From assembly GCA_947494975.1 (NCBI GenBank), contig CANLXA010000002.1, positions 806,001 to 870,000 on the forward strand: a stretch of 64,000 bases of DNA, in the 5' to 3' direction. The notes beneath the pieces were generated by a model that was not told where the DNA came from, searched no databases, and was given only the letters and a program-made list of their open reading frames with translations. Position numbers and translations under genes: made by a program. The stretch is from an uncultured Roseicyclus sp. (GTDB lineage Bacteria; Pseudomonadota; Alphaproteobacteria; Rhodobacterales; Rhodobacteraceae). Below, one piece after another: positions 15,083 to 25,253 of the stretch (position 1 is the first letter of the stretch; each line of letters opens with the position of its first letter).

Positions 15083-16396
15083 ATGCCCCAATTCCTGACC
15101 ACACGCGACGCCGATTTCGATGCCCGCTTCGCCGCGCTTCTCGATATGAAGCGCGAAGACAGCCCCGATGTGGATGACGTCGTCGCCGGTATCATTGCCG
15201 ATGTCCGCGCGCGGGGCGACGCGGCTGTGATCGAGCTGACGGAGCGGTTTGACCGGCTTACACTCACCCCCGAAACCCTTGCCTTCAGCGCCGAGGAGAT
15301 CGCCGATGCCGTGGCGCAGGTCCCCGCCGAGGAACGTGCCGCACTGGAACTGGCCGCGGAGCGCATCCGCGCCTACCACGTCCGTCAGATGCCCGAAGAC
15401 GCGCGCTGGACCGACCCGGACGGCGCCACGCTTGGCTGGCGTTGGGGCCCTGTTGCGGCGGCCGGCCTTTATGTGCCCGGCGGCTTGGCAAGCTATCCGT
15501 CCAGCGTCTTGATGAACGCGATCCCCGCGCAGGTTGCGGGGGTGGAGCGCCTGACGATCTGCGCGCCCACGCCCGACGGCGTCGCCAACCCGCTGGTTCT
15601 GCTGGCCGCACAGCTTTTGGGTGTCGACACGATCTACCGGATTGGCGGGGCGCAGGCGATTGCCGCCATGGCCTACGGCACCGAAACGATTGAAGCCGTC
15701 GACAAGATCACCGGCCCGGGCAATGCCTTCGTGGCCGCCGCCAAGCGCCGCGTTTTCGGTAAGGTCGGCATCGACATGATCGCGGGCCCCTCGGAAATCC
15801 TCGTCATTGCCGACCGCGACAATGATCCCGATTGGATCGCCACCGATCTGCTCAGCCAGGCCGAGCACGATGAAAGCGCGCAATCGATCCTGATCACCGA
15901 TAATGCCGCCTTCGGGCGCGCCGTCGCCCAGGCGGTTGAAACCCAACTCGAAACGCTGCCCCGCGCCGCCATTGCCGGCCCGTCCTGGCGCGATTACGGC
16001 GCGATCATCGTGGCCGACAGCCTCGATCAGGCCGCCACCCTGTCCGATCGCATCGCGCCTGAACATTTGGAACTCTGCGTGGCCGATCCCGACGCGCTGT
16101 TCGAAAAGATCACACATGCGGGCGCCGTCTTTCTGGGCCAATGGACTCCGGAAGCCATCGGCGATTACATCGGCGGGCCGAACCACGTGCTGCCCACCGC
16201 GCGCTCGGCGCGGTTTTCCAGTGGGTTGAACGTGCTGGATTTCATGAAGAAAACAACCGTGGCGCGGATGACGCCCGAGGCGCTCAAGGCCATCGGCCCG
16301 GCGGCGGAAATCCTGGCGATATCCGAAGGGCTGGGGGCCCACGCGGCCTCCGTGCGCGCGCGTCTGGACCGCCTGAACCGGGGAGAGGAGAGATGA
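15083..16396 (+). CDS. hisD: Histidinol dehydrogenase
   Basis: HisD performs the last two NAD-dependent oxidations from L-histidinol to L-histidine. The 437-residue protein has GPGNAFVAAAKRRVFGKVGI, the zinc/active-site region DLLSQAEHDESAQ and the signature IGGPNHVLPTARSARFSSGL. All expected catalytic His/Glu positions are present. The stop overlaps the next start (ATGA), coupling it to the UPF0262 gene. Confidence 0.97.
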   Translation: MPQFLTTRDADFDARFAALLDMKREDSPDVDDVVAGIIADVRARGDAAVIELTERFDRLTLTPETLAFSAEEIADAVAQVPAEERAALELAAERIRAYHVRQMPEDARWTDPDGATLGWRWGPVAAAGLYVPGGLASYPSSVLMNAIPAQVAGVERLTICAPTPDGVANPLVLLAAQLLGVDTIYRIGGAQAIAAMAYGTETIEAVDKITGPGNAFVAAAKRRVFGKVGIDMIAGPSEILVIADRDNDPDWIATDLLSQAEHDESAQSILITDNAAFGRAVAQAVETQLETLPRAAIAGPSWRDYGAIIVADSLDQAATLSDRIAPEHLELCVADPDALFEKITHAGAVFLGQWTPEAIGDYIGGPNHVLPTARSARFSSGLNVLDFMKKTTVARMTPEALKAIGPAAEILAISEGLGAHAASVRARLDRLNRGEER

Positions 16397-16866
16397 CCAT
16401 GCATATCTGTCACATCGAGATTGACACCACCGGTCTTCCCGCCCCCACGCCCGAGATCGAGCAGGAACGCAAGGTCGCGATTTTCGATCTTCTGGAGGAG
16501 AATACCTTCTCCATCCCCCGCGACGATGTCCCCCAAGGGCCCTACCGCGTGACGCTTGCGATTCGCGAGAAACGGCTTGTGTTCGACGTCGATACCGAAG
16601 GTGGCGAAGACGCCGCCGAATTTCACCTGTCGCTCAGCCCGTTCCGCCAAGTGGTCAAGGATTACTGGCAGATCTGCGAAAGCTATTTCGAGGCCGTGAA
16701 AACCCTGCCGCCCTCGCAGATCGAGGCCATCGATATGGGGCGGCGCGGCATCCACAACGAAGGCGCGCGCCTGTTGCAGGAACGGCTCGAGGGCAAGGCG
16801 GTTGTCGATATCGATACGGCGCGGCGGCTCTTCACCCTGATCTGTGTTCTCCATTTCGGAGCATGA
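16393..16866 (+). CDS. UPF0262 family protein, 157 aa
   Basis: The sequence (RKVAIFDLLEENTFSI, YRVTLAIREKRLVFDV, LSPFRQVVKDYWQICESYFE, DMGRRGIHNEGARLLQERL, FTLICVLHF) matches the UPF0262 family of alphaproteobacteria. It has no known activity and is almost always encoded between hisD and a low-molecular-weight phosphatase, as here. The start at 16393 has GAGAGGAGAG upstream and overlaps the hisD stop; Met3 at 16399 is an alternative. It overlaps the following gene by ATGA. Confidence 0.9.
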   Translation: MTMHICHIEIDTTGLPAPTPEIEQERKVAIFDLLEENTFSIPRDDVPQGPYRVTLAIREKRLVFDVDTEGGEDAAEFHLSLSPFRQVVKDYWQICESYFEAVKTLPPSQIEAIDMGRRGIHNEGARLLQERLEGKAVVDIDTARRLFTLICVLHFGA

Positions 16867-17333
16867 TCGACGTGTCTCGGGACTTTCCCCAATCGGTCCT
16901 GTTCTGCTGTGACCACAATTCCACGCGGTCGCCCATGGCCGAGGGGTTGATGAAACGGTTCTACGGCCACCGCGCCTACGTCCAATCGGCGGGCGTGAAG
17001 CATGAGCTTGAGATTGACGGCTTCGCCGTGGCCGTCTGTGCCGAACTTGGGGTCGAGCTTGAGCGCCACCGCGTGCGCAGCTTCGACGAGATGGAGCAAT
17101 GGGGCGACGACCTGTCGGGCTTTGACCTGATCGTGGCGCTCTCCCCGGCCAGCCAACGCCGCGCGCTTGACATGACGCGGACCTATCACATCGATGTCGA
17201 GTACTGGCCCATCCTCGATCCCACGGGCCTCGGCGAAACACGCGAGGCCAAGCTCGCCGCCTATCGTCAGGCCCGCGATCAGATCGCGGACCGGATGATT
17301 GCGCGGTTCGGCGAACCGACCAAAGACGGCTGA
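16863..17333 (+). CDS. Low-molecular-weight protein-tyrosine-phosphatase family protein, 156 aa
   Basis: The phosphate-binding loop C16-DHNST-R22-SPMAEG fits the CX5R signature of low-molecular-weight tyrosine phosphatases and arsenate reductases, and a general-acid Asp is available late in the sequence (PILDPTGLGET). The usual Gly after Cys is replaced by Asp-His, so substrate preference may differ. Last gene of the hisD-UPF0262-phosphatase unit, coupled by overlap. Role in the cell unknown. Confidence 0.85.
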   Translation: MIDVSRDFPQSVLFCCDHNSTRSPMAEGLMKRFYGHRAYVQSAGVKHELEIDGFAVAVCAELGVELERHRVRSFDEMEQWGDDLSGFDLIVALSPASQRRALDMTRTYHIDVEYWPILDPTGLGETREAKLAAYRQARDQIADRMIARFGEPTKDG

Positions 17334-17443
17334 GCAGGGTTCATCCAACCAGGCCCCGGCCCGATTTCTCACGCGTTTCTCACGCCTATGAGCGGACCTC
17401 GACGTGATAGCGTCGAGATGATTCGAATAGCTCGGTGCATTTC

Positions 17444-19675
17444 ATGGACACGCATTTGGTCATTGCCGTTCATGGGATCGGCGAACAACAGCCCGGGGAA
17501 ACGGTTGACGAGATTGTCGGCGCCGCGACAACGCAAATCGCCAAACGGGACCCGTTGTTTTTGCCCGTCACCGTGGATCGCGACGTGGTGGAGCTGGCCG
17601 ACGAACGACTCTCCGTCAAACCGCGAAACGGCAGTTTTTTTCCGGTGCATCTGCGCAAGGTGCAGAAGGCCAAGAACGCAGAAAAACCCGAGCGCGCGAT
17701 CTTTTCCGAGGTCTTTTGGGCCGATAAATCTCCCGCCCCCAGCGGGCCGTTCTGGACGATCTTCGATCTTCTGAAAATCGTTTTGGGCCTTGGTTACCTG
17801 GCGATGGAAAACGCCGAAAGCAATCGTGGCAAGCTCAGCATCTGGCTGGTGCATCTGTTCACATGGATCTTCTACGGCTTCGTGGCGCCGATGAATGCGA
17901 TGCTGTTGATCGGCTCGGTTCTGTTGCTGCTCGATCTTACGCCGCTCTGGACGGAATTCTCGCCGGATCATCTGCCCTGGATCATCGCAGGCCATGGGTT
18001 ATGCACCTTGTTGATCGGCCTTTATGTCCGCCTGGTGCTCTCGAAAACCTATCTGGTGCGGATTTTTGGGAACGGTCTGTCCGTGGTCGGAGTGGCCGTC
18101 TTGCTCATGTTGGGCCTCTCCTTTGCGTCGGGCGGGGTCAACACGTATTTTTGCGATGTAAAGGGCGGGCAGGTCACAACGCTGACCCATGATATAGATT
18201 GCTACGCAGGTTTTGTGTTGCTCGCCTTGGGGACAAGCTGGGTGATGAATGTGGCCGTGGCCTTGCTGATCGGGCTGGTGGGCCTGATCGGTGCCTTTGC
18301 CGGCGCCTCTCGACACGACTTCCCGATGCAGGACGGTGAGACGCATACGATCGACGACAATGTCCCCGGCCTCCGCGCGATCTTTCCCAGCATCTGCGCC
18401 GCCATGGTGCTGTTCTGGAGTGTGATCGCCTCAAGTCTCTGGCTGCTCTTGCTGAATATCTCCAGCCAGTTGAGCAGCCAGGTCGTCCACGAAATACCCG
18501 CTGTGGCGGAGGACAAAGACGATGCGGACGGGATTGACGAGATGGCAGAGGCGGGCGGTGAAGGCGTCACCTCGGGCGCTCCGCCCCTGCCGGACGAAAC
18601 CCTCGCCGATCACATCCATTCGGTAAAGTCCGACAGCCTGTTGTTCACAACGCTCGACGGGAACATACGGTCCGTCCTGCAAACCATGAGCATCACCACC
18701 GCCATCTTCATCACGCTGATCCTTGTGGCGGGGATTCTGGTCGGCATCCGCAAGGCGTGGCCCGACAAGCTCTATGAGAAAGCGGAATGGCGCAGTCGCC
18801 TGATCTTGAACCCCGTGCTGCACTATTTCCTGATGGTCAGTCTGGGTTTGGTGGCGTTCGCTCTGGCCTCCATGCCCGACCTCAATGCCCGCATGTCGTG
18901 CGACCCTGCCACCGACCGGATCTTCAGCCTGTGCTGGTTCCATGCGCAAAACGCAAAGGTCACGGCGCTTCTGCTTGCGCTCGGCGTCATCATCTACCGC
19001 TTGTCCAATCACATATCGGGTGGGTTGGGCATCTTCCGTGATATCGTTACGTATTCCGTGCAGGAAAGCTGCGCCTGGAAAAGCAACCGGGCCGAACGCG
19101 CCAAGAATTTCACCCAACGCAATCAGATCAACGCCCGCTTCCGGCGCACCTTGCATTATGGCCTTGAGGCGTTCGAGCCCACGCGCATCACCATAATCGC
19201 CCATTCCCTTGGCAGCATAATCGCCGTCAAGATGCTGCAGGACAAAGACGTCAAGGCGCTGCTGAAGAAAAACGGCAATCCCGAGGTTGTCCTGATCACG
19301 ATGGGCTCTCCGGCAACCCATATCTATCGGCGCTATTTCAAGGAGTTCTTTCAGGTCTCGACCGTGGATATGCCGCTTTGTGAACGGCCCGATGATCCGG
19401 TGCGCAAGGCGTGGTACAACATTCATCGCGAAGATGATTTCGTCGGCACGCGCATTGGCGATGATCGGGAACATGACGCGCCGGATCTGGCGACGAATTA
19501 TGCCGTCGAAGCCGGTGGGCATACGGGCTATTTCACCGATTACCACGTCTGGAAGGTCCTGCGGGATCAGATCGGTTTTCGCCTGTTCCCCTCGCAATTC
19601 AACCCTGCCGCGTTTGATGCAGGATTGCCCGCGCCGCCGTCAGACGCGGACGCCGCTCGGGCGGCATCCGCCTAG
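17444..19675 (+). CDS. Membrane protein with a split alpha/beta-hydrolase domain, 743 aa
   Basis: The N-terminus (HLVIAVHGIGEQQPGETVDE) is the first strand and oxyanion HG of an alpha/beta hydrolase. The nucleophile elbow AHSLGS appears only about 590 residues later (TRITIIAHSLGSIIAVKMLQ), followed by a His-containing C-terminal part (AGGHTGYFTDYHVW). Between them lie about nine hydrophobic segments, so the catalytic halves probably meet on the cytoplasmic face. The start at 17444 is the first ATG; a GTG at 17435 is in frame. It stands alone with its own leader. Possible roles are lipase or esterase at the membrane; no specific family is claimed. Confidence 0.7.
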   Translation: MDTHLVIAVHGIGEQQPGETVDEIVGAATTQIAKRDPLFLPVTVDRDVVELADERLSVKPRNGSFFPVHLRKVQKAKNAEKPERAIFSEVFWADKSPAPSGPFWTIFDLLKIVLGLGYLAMENAESNRGKLSIWLVHLFTWIFYGFVAPMNAMLLIGSVLLLLDLTPLWTEFSPDHLPWIIAGHGLCTLLIGLYVRLVLSKTYLVRIFGNGLSVVGVAVLLMLGLSFASGGVNTYFCDVKGGQVTTLTHDIDCYAGFVLLALGTSWVMNVAVALLIGLVGLIGAFAGASRHDFPMQDGETHTIDDNVPGLRAIFPSICAAMVLFWSVIASSLWLLLLNISSQLSSQVVHEIPAVAEDKDDADGIDEMAEAGGEGVTSGAPPLPDETLADHIHSVKSDSLLFTTLDGNIRSVLQTMSITTAIFITLILVAGILVGIRKAWPDKLYEKAEWRSRLILNPVLHYFLMVSLGLVAFALASMPDLNARMSCDPATDRIFSLCWFHAQNAKVTALLLALGVIIYRLSNHISGGLGIFRDIVTYSVQESCAWKSNRAERAKNFTQRNQINARFRRTLHYGLEAFEPTRITIIAHSLGSIIAVKMLQDKDVKALLKKNGNPEVVLITMGSPATHIYRRYFKEFFQVSTVDMPLCERPDDPVRKAWYNIHREDDFVGTRIGDDREHDAPDLATNYAVEAGGHTGYFTDYHVWKVLRDQIGFRLFPSQFNPAAFDAGLPAPPSDADAARAASA

Positions 19676-19702
19676 CGCAAGCTCGGCCCGCCCCGCGTGA
19701 AA

Positions 19703-19730
19703 GCGCGGCGGCCTTGGGCAACCGCCGCGC
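19703..19730 (+). terminator. GC-rich stem-loop after the membrane hydrolase gene
   Basis: GCGCGGCGG (19703-19711) pairs with CCGCCGCGC (19722-19730) around a ten-base loop, 27 bp past the stop. There is no T-run, so it may end transcription weakly or act as a 3' stabiliser. Confidence 0.45.
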
Positions 19731-19794
19731 CCCCTGTGGCCGCAGGACAGATCGGCGCGTATGATCCCGGCGCAACCGTTTTGGGATCTTGCCG

Positions 19795-20379
19795 ATGCCA
19801 CCCATCACCATTGAGCCGCTGACGGGTACCGCACTCGAGGCGGCGCTGCCGGATCTAGCCCGCCTGCGGATAAGTGTTTTCCGCGCATTTCCCTACCTTT
19901 ACCAGGGAAACCTGACGCATGAGGCGCATTATCTCCGCTCCTATCGCGACACGCCCCGCGCGGTTCTGATCGCCGCGCGCGATGGCGACCGGATCATCGG
20001 CGCCGCCACCGGCATGCCCCTGGCCGATCACGCCGATGCGGGCCAGATCACCAACGCGCCCTTCGCGGCGGAGGATATCTTCTATTGCGCCGAAAGCGTC
20101 CTGCTGCCCGACTATCGGGGCCGTGGCGTCGGCCACGCCTTCTTCGACCATCGCGAGGCCCATGCGCGGGCGCATGGCTTTGGGCATTCGGCCTTCTGCG
20201 CGGTTCTCCGCGACGAGACCCACCCCCGCCGTCCTGCCGATTACCGGCCGCTCGATCCGTTCTGGCGCAGGCGCGGCTATGCCCCGGTGCCGGGCGTCAC
20301 TGCCGAGTTTTCGTGGACAGATGTCGGCGAGGCCCGCGACACTCCCAAAACGCTGCAAGTCTGGATGAAACGCCTATGA
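19795..20379 (+). CDS. GNAT family N-acetyltransferase, 194 aa
   Basis: A single GNAT domain with the CoA-binding segment SVLLPDYRGRGVGHAFFDHR and a late FWRRRGYAPV motif. The N-terminal part contains an aromatic-rich stretch (FRAFPYLYQGNLTHEAHYL). The ATG at 19795 is preferred over a TTG six bases upstream. It overlaps the following nitrilase-family gene by ATGA, so the two are co-translated; the substrate is probably a small amine related to the partner's chemistry, but it cannot be named. Confidence 0.85.
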   Translation: MPPITIEPLTGTALEAALPDLARLRISVFRAFPYLYQGNLTHEAHYLRSYRDTPRAVLIAARDGDRIIGAATGMPLADHADAGQITNAPFAAEDIFYCAESVLLPDYRGRGVGHAFFDHREAHARAHGFGHSAFCAVLRDETHPRRPADYRPLDPFWRRRGYAPVPGVTAEFSWTDVGEARDTPKTLQVWMKRL

Positions 20380-21302
20380 GAATCGCTACCGCCGCGTACC
20401 CGCTCGATCTGCTGCCGGATTGGGCCGCCTATGCCGAGAAACAGATCGCCTGGGTCCGCGAGGCCGCGGGGCAGGGGGCGGACCTGTTGGTGTTCCCGGA
20501 ATACGGCCGCATGGAACTGGCCGGGCTGGCTGGCCCGGACGTGGCCGGAGATCTGGAGGCGAGCCTGCACGCCGCCTCTCACCTCGCCGAAAAGGCCGAT
20601 CACCTGATGGCTGACCTGGCCGAAGGCTACGGCGTGCACATCCTCTGCCCCTCCGGGCCGGTCTTCAAGGAAGACGCGGATCGCCCGGTGAACCGCGCCT
20701 GGCTTCTGGGCCCTGAGCCCGGCGCCAATTTCCTGGACTATGCCGACAAACAGGTCATGACCCGGTTCGAACGGGAAACCTGGAATGTCGTACCCGGTGA
20801 GCCGCTGCAGGTGATCGACACGCCCCTTGGCCGGATCGGCGTGCTGATCTGCTACGACGCCGAATTCCCGCTTCTGGGCCGCGCGCTGGTGGAGCAGGGG
20901 GCGGACCTCCTGCTTGTGCCGTCCTGCACCGATGCGCTTGCGGGCTATTCCCGCGTGCGCATCGGCGCCATGGCCCGCGCGCTGGAGGGGCAATGCGTGG
21001 TGGCCCACTCCCCGACGACCGGCGCGGCCCCGTGGTCCCCGGCGGTGGACGAGAACGTGGGAGCGGCCGGGATCTATGGCCCCCCCGATCTGGGTTTTCC
21101 GCCCACCGGCGTGATCGCGCAGGGTGACTTCGATGAGCCCGGTTGGGTGATCGCAGATGTGGATCTCGGCGCCGTGGGGCGGGTCCGCCGCGAGGGGGCC
21201 GTGTTCAATCGCGCCCATTGGCCCGAGTCCGAACAGCGCGCGCGCAGGTGCGAGACACCCGATCCCGCCCCCGAAAGCCGGGGCCAAATCGATTTGCCTT
21301 GA
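20376..21302 (+). CDS. Carbon-nitrogen hydrolase (nitrilase superfamily), 308 aa
   Basis: The Glu-Lys-Cys triad of the superfamily is visible: Glu in [12 protein letters not shown], Lys in [13 protein letters not shown], Cys in [16 protein letters not shown]. Members hydrolyse amides, nitriles or N-carbamoyl compounds. The length is typical for a single-domain member. Its pairing with a GNAT protein resembles known acetyltransferase/amidohydrolase pairs, but which amide is cut is not evident. Together the pair separates the phosphatase gene from infA, which are close neighbours in related genomes. Confidence 0.85.
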   Translation: MRIATAAYPLDLLPDWAAYAEKQIAWVREAAGQGADLLVFPEYGRMELAGLAGPDVAGDLEASLHAASHLAEKADHLMADLAEGYGVHILCPSGPVFKEDADRPVNRAWLLGPEPGANFLDYADKQVMTRFERETWNVVPGEPLQVIDTPLGRIGVLICYDAEFPLLGRALVEQGADLLLVPSCTDALAGYSRVRIGAMARALEGQCVVAHSPTTGAAPWSPAVDENVGAAGIYGPPDLGFPPTGVIAQGDFDEPGWVIADVDLGAVGRVRREGAVFNRAHWPESEQRARRCETPDPAPESRGQIDLP

Positions 21303-21372
21303 AACCTTTGGGCTTTCGGCGCATTTACCCCGCATCTGCCCCAACGCATGGGGTGCAATCAATGGAGTGACC

Positions 21373-21591
21373 ATGGCCAAGGAAGAGATGCTCGAATTTC
21401 CTGGTGTCGTGAAGGAACTCCTGCCAAACGCGACATTCCGGGTCGAGCTCGAAAACGGCCATGAGATCATCGCGCATACGGCAGGCAAGATGCGGAAAAA
21501 CCGCATCCGGGTTCTGGCTGGCGACAAAGTGCAGGTGGAAATGACGCCCTACGATCTGACGAAGGGTCGCATTAACTACCGATTCAAGTGA
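21373..21591 (+). CDS. infA: Translation initiation factor IF-1
   Basis: The 72-residue OB-fold protein ([20 protein letters not shown] ... [15 protein letters not shown]) is a standard IF-1, which binds the ribosomal A site during initiation. GGAG lies six bases before the ATG. It leads the infA - unknown - maf - rng run, all joined by overlapping stops and starts. Confidence 0.98.
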   Translation: MAKEEMLEFPGVVKELLPNATFRVELENGHEIIAHTAGKMRKNRIRVLAGDKVQVEMTPYDLTKGRINYRFK

Positions 21592-22157
21592 GTGCAGAGC
21601 GCACCATAACGACCCCCGCAACGCTGTCTGAAGAGGTTTTAGCCTTTGCCGAAACCTTGGGAAATGGCGTGGCGGAGCTGGTCGACGTCGCGCCCGCCGA
21701 GGGCGCAGTGGAAGATCAGCCATTCTACAACGTGATCGTGGCCGGGGAGGGCGCAACGCCGGTCTTCGGCTGGCTTGTCTGGGAACTCACCGGGTTCTGG
21801 CTGGAGGCGCAACGCCACGCGGTGCTGGACCGCGACGACACCCTGGTGGACATCACCCCGCCGATTGACGGCGAGACCTCCGTGTTGTTCATCCGCGACC
21901 CCGATTGGGTCTTCGATTACGCCAACCCCAAACCGCCCCGCCGCCCGCAACGGCATCTCCTGACGGAGGATGCCGATGTCGTGAAATGGGCCAAACTCGC
22001 CGATGAGGTCGACACGTTCAAATGGCGCAATACGCGGTTCAAGGGCGAACGGTCCGAGCTTGCGATTGCACCGGGCAAGGATATGCGCAAGATGGAACGG
22101 CTCCAGCGCGACTACAACGCGGCGGCCAAGGTCGCTTTGGGAAAACCCCTGACATGA
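21588..22157 (+). CDS. Uncharacterised protein between infA and maf, 189 aa
   Basis: It begins at a GTG that overlaps the infA stop (GTGA) and ends in ATGA with maf, so it is firmly inside the operon. The middle contains [20 protein letters not shown] and [20 protein letters not shown], a pattern I have seen in proteins annotated near SEC-C/zinc-chelation families, though no Cys cluster is visible here. The C-terminus is Lys/Arg-rich. Function unknown. Confidence 0.75.
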   Translation: MSAERTITTPATLSEEVLAFAETLGNGVAELVDVAPAEGAVEDQPFYNVIVAGEGATPVFGWLVWELTGFWLEAQRHAVLDRDDTLVDITPPIDGETSVLFIRDPDWVFDYANPKPPRRPQRHLLTEDADVVKWAKLADEVDTFKWRNTRFKGERSELAIAPGKDMRKMERLQRDYNAAAKVALGKPLT

Positions 22158-22726
22158 AGCTGATCCTCGGCTCTGGCAGTCCGCGCCGATTGGAACTGCT
22201 TGCCGTCCTCGGCCTCAAGCCAGACGATATCCGCCCCCCCGACATCGATGAAGATCCCCGGACCGGAGAGCTGCCGCGCGCCTATGTGGAGCGGATCACC
22301 CGCGCCAAGGCGGCCGGCGTTGAGGCCGACGCGGACGATGTGGTGCTGGTGGCCGATACCACCGTTGCCGCCGGTCGCCGGATCCTCGGCAAACCCGCTG
22401 ATGCGGAAGAAGCCCGCGCCTTCCTGACCCTCCTGGGCGGGCGCCGTCATCGTGTTTATACCGGTATCGCCGTCCGGGTCGGTGCAAGAACCTCCGTCAG
22501 GGTGGTGGAAAGCCGGGTCAAGATGAAGCGATTGAGCAAGGTCGAGTTGGAGGGCTACATCGCCACCGGCGATTGGCAGGGCAAGGCGGGCGGCTATTCG
22601 ATCCAGGGCCCCGCCGGCGCCTTCATTCCGTGGATCAGCGGCTCCCATTCCGCAATTGTCGGTCTGCCCTTGGCCGAAACCGCGCAGCTTCTGCAGGGGG
22701 CCGGTGTGCCCTTGTGGCAGCCATGA
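22154..22726 (+). CDS. maf: Maf-type nucleoside triphosphate pyrophosphatase
   Basis: [20 protein letters not shown] is the Maf phosphate-binding N-terminus; [19 protein letters not shown] and [13 protein letters not shown] follow at the usual places. Maf proteins hydrolyse non-canonical or excess NTPs to NMPs and can block septation when overproduced. 190 residues, normal length. The start overlaps the upstream gene and the stop overlaps the RNase G start. Confidence 0.94.
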   Translation: MKLILGSGSPRRLELLAVLGLKPDDIRPPDIDEDPRTGELPRAYVERITRAKAAGVEADADDVVLVADTTVAAGRRILGKPADAEEARAFLTLLGGRRHRVYTGIAVRVGARTSVRVVESRVKMKRLSKVELEGYIATGDWQGKAGGYSIQGPAGAFIPWISGSHSAIVGLPLAETAQLLQGAGVPLWQP

Positions 22727-23760
22727 AGGGCCGTGTCGTTCTGCTTGATGAGGTGGCCGGTCGCCGGGCTGCGGCCCTGATGGTGGATGGGCGGCTGGAG
22801 GATCTTCTGATCGACCCGCCGGAGGGGGCCGCCCCCGGTGTGGGCGCGATCTCCCTGGCCAGGGCCGACCGTCCGCTAAAGGGGCAGGGCGGGTTGACCC
22901 TGCAATTGGGCGACGGGTTGAGCGGCTATCTGCGCCGCGCCAAAGACATCGCACCCGGCGATACGTTTCTTGTGCAGGTCTCGGGTGTGGCCGAGCCGGG
23001 CAAGGCCATCCCCGTTACGCCGGATCTGATCTTCAAATCCCGCTATGCCATCGTCACGCCGTTTGCCCCCGGCCTCAATGTCAGCCGTGCCATCCGGGAC
23101 GAAGACGAACGGGATCGCCTGTTGGAAATCGCCCATGAGAGCCGCGCGGCCAGCGACGAATACGGCCTGATCATCCGATCCTCGGCGGATGGGGTGGAGG
23201 CGGATACACTCCACGAAGACATCTACGCCATGTGCAAGACGGCCACGACGGTCCTCGAACAGCGCGATGGTGACATCGAATGGCTCCTCGGCGCCGAAGA
23301 CGCGCATACATTGGCCTGGCGCGATTGGGACACGCCCGACGAGGTTGTGGAAGGCGGGTTTGAGGATCACGGCGTTCTGGACGCGGTCGATGCGGCCCTG
23401 GCCCCCTGCCAGACGCTGACCGGCGGCGCCTATGCGTTTGTCGAGACGACACGCGCGCTGATCGCGGTGGATGTGAACACGGGCTCCGATCATTCCATGG
23501 CGGCCGGTTTGAAGGCGAACCTGGCCCTGGTCCGCGACTTGCCCCGGTTGCTCCGGATCAAGGGGCTCGGCGGACAGATCACGCTGGATCTCGCCCCGAT
23601 GCCCAAGAGAGAACGCCGTCAACTGGAAGACGCGGTCAAGAAGGCCTTCCGTCAGGACGGAACGGATGTGGTCGTGGCGGGATGGACGCCGCTCGGCCAC
23701 CTTGAGCTGACGCGCAAACGCGACCGGCTGCCCCTGTCACAGGTCTGGCCGCGCGCCTGA
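22723..23760 (+). CDS. rng: Ribonuclease E/G family protein (RNase G type), 345 aa
   Basis: The DNase-I-like catalytic core has Asp250 ([12 protein letters not shown]) and Asp289 ([11 protein letters not shown]), the metal-binding pair of RNase E/G. At 345 residues it lacks the long C-terminal scaffold of RNase E and the zinc-link Cys motif, so it is a short RNase G. It processes rRNA and mRNA 5' ends. A frame extension to 22573 lies inside maf and was discarded; the ATG at 22723 overlaps the maf stop. Confidence 0.88.
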   Translation: MKGRVVLLDEVAGRRAAALMVDGRLEDLLIDPPEGAAPGVGAISLARADRPLKGQGGLTLQLGDGLSGYLRRAKDIAPGDTFLVQVSGVAEPGKAIPVTPDLIFKSRYAIVTPFAPGLNVSRAIRDEDERDRLLEIAHESRAASDEYGLIIRSSADGVEADTLHEDIYAMCKTATTVLEQRDGDIEWLLGAEDAHTLAWRDWDTPDEVVEGGFEDHGVLDAVDAALAPCQTLTGGAYAFVETTRALIAVDVNTGSDHSMAAGLKANLALVRDLPRLLRIKGLGGQITLDLAPMPKRERRQLEDAVKKAFRQDGTDVVVAGWTPLGHLELTRKRDRLPLSQVWPRA

Positions 23761-23858
23761 TGCTCCACGCGCTGGCGCGGGTCATTGTCGCACGATCCGC
23801 GGTCTGGTTCTGAAAACGCGTGTACGGGGTGTGCAAAGGCTGTGTACGCCCGAAATCG

Positions 23859-25112
23859 CTATCTCAGGCGCCGCAAAAGCGCCAGCGACGGCTCGCCCGT
23901 TACCGGTAATCCATTCGCCGCCTGATAGGCGCTGATCGCCTCTTCGGTCCCCGAACCGACAACCCCGTCAGGCGTGCCCGCATCGAACCCCGCGCGATTG
24001 AGGAGCTGCTGAAGCTCCATTCTTTGGGCTTGTGTCAATCCGCTGGCGTCGGCGCCGAAACTCTGCCGCAGCGGTCCGCCGCCGCTGATCCGGTCCGACA
24101 GGTAACCGACGCCGATCCCATAGTTCGTGGATGCATTGTAACGCAGGATGACATTGAAATTGTGATATAAAATCCAGGCCGGTGCCCCCGCGCCGCCCGG
24201 CGCATGGATCGCTGCCGCCCCGTGATCGGGTAGGCTGCCACCGCCCGCGCGCCGCACCCCCAGGCCGGACCATTCCGCCACGCTGCGCCGTGTGTCGCGC
24301 CCGGTGGAGGCGGAAAACCCCGCCGGCAATTGCACCTCCATCCCCCAGGGCTGCCCCGCCCGCCAGCCAAACCGATTGAAGTAGCTGGCGGTGGAGGCCA
24401 GCGAATCCGTCGGATCACTGCTCCAGATATCGCGCCGCCCGTCGCCGCGGAAATCGACGGCATATTCCTCATAGGTTGTCGGGATAAACTGCGTATGCCC
24501 CATCGCCCCCGCCCATGATCCCAACATACGGTCCGGCGTTGTGTCGCCATTCTGCACGATCCTCAGCGCCGCGATCAGCTGCGCCTCAAAGAACTGCCCG
24601 CGCCGCCCTTCCCAGGCCAGCGTCGATACGGCCGAAATGACGGGGATGTCGCCAAGCCGGGTACCATAGGCGCTTTCCACGCCCCAGACTGCACAGCAAA
24701 CCGCAGCCGGTATGCCATAGGCGGATTCCACATCGTTCAACACACTGCGCTGAGCCGCGAACCGGCGACGCCCAAGCGCCACGTCCTGTTCCGACGCAAC
24801 AAGGGCAAGGTAATCCTCAGTCGAGCGGCGGAATTCGGTCTGGTTGCGGTCTCGCTCGATCACGCCGGGCAGGAAGCCCGCGCCCTGCAAGCCACGGGTC
24901 AAGGCATCCTCACTGATCCCCCGGGATCGCGCGCGTCCGCGAAACGCCGTCAGCCATGCGTCGTAGTCAGGATTTGCTTGCGGGCGAAACGCCGGGTCGG
25001 TCGAGGGCCCGCTGTCGCCGGGCGTTCCGATGGTCGGCAAAGTCAGGTTACCGACGCAGCCCGAAAGGGTCAGGGAGGCCGCCCCACCTCCAAACGCGCG
25101 CCGTGTGATCAT
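23859..25112 (-). CDS. Lytic murein transglycosylase (MltB type) lipoprotein with peptidoglycan-binding domain
   Basis: The N-terminus MITRRAFGGGAASLTLSGCV combines a twin Arg with a lipobox (LSGC), so export to the periplasm and lipidation are likely. The catalytic domain has the MltB glutamate in CCAVWGVESAYGTRLG and the motif AGAMGHTQFIPTTYEEYAVD. A peptidoglycan-binding domain closes the protein (LQQLLNRAGFDAGTPDGVVG ... AISAYQAANGLPVTG). It cleaves glycan strands to 1,6-anhydromuropeptides. The frame is open to 25136, but the ATG at 25112 gives the better signal sequence. Confidence 0.92.
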   Translation of the reverse strand: MITRRAFGGGAASLTLSGCVGNLTLPTIGTPGDSGPSTDPAFRPQANPDYDAWLTAFRGRARSRGISEDALTRGLQGAGFLPGVIERDRNQTEFRRSTEDYLALVASEQDVALGRRRFAAQRSVLNDVESAYGIPAAVCCAVWGVESAYGTRLGDIPVISAVSTLAWEGRRGQFFEAQLIAALRIVQNGDTTPDRMLGSWAGAMGHTQFIPTTYEEYAVDFRGDGRRDIWSSDPTDSLASTASYFNRFGWRAGQPWGMEVQLPAGFSASTGRDTRRSVAEWSGLGVRRAGGGSLPDHGAAAIHAPGGAGAPAWILYHNFNVILRYNASTNYGIGVGYLSDRISGGGPLRQSFGADASGLTQAQRMELQQLLNRAGFDAGTPDGVVGSGTEEAISAYQAANGLPVTGEPSLALLRRLR

Positions 25113-25253
25113 GGTGTCCAACCCTAGCAGCCTCATTTGAACCGACCTTGCGGCGCGCCTGCACTACGTGCAAGTCCCGCGCACTCAAAGCCCGGTTGAA
25201 GGCGGGCCCGTGCTGGCCCATCTTGTGGGCTAGATGCTGCAAGGAAGACGCCG

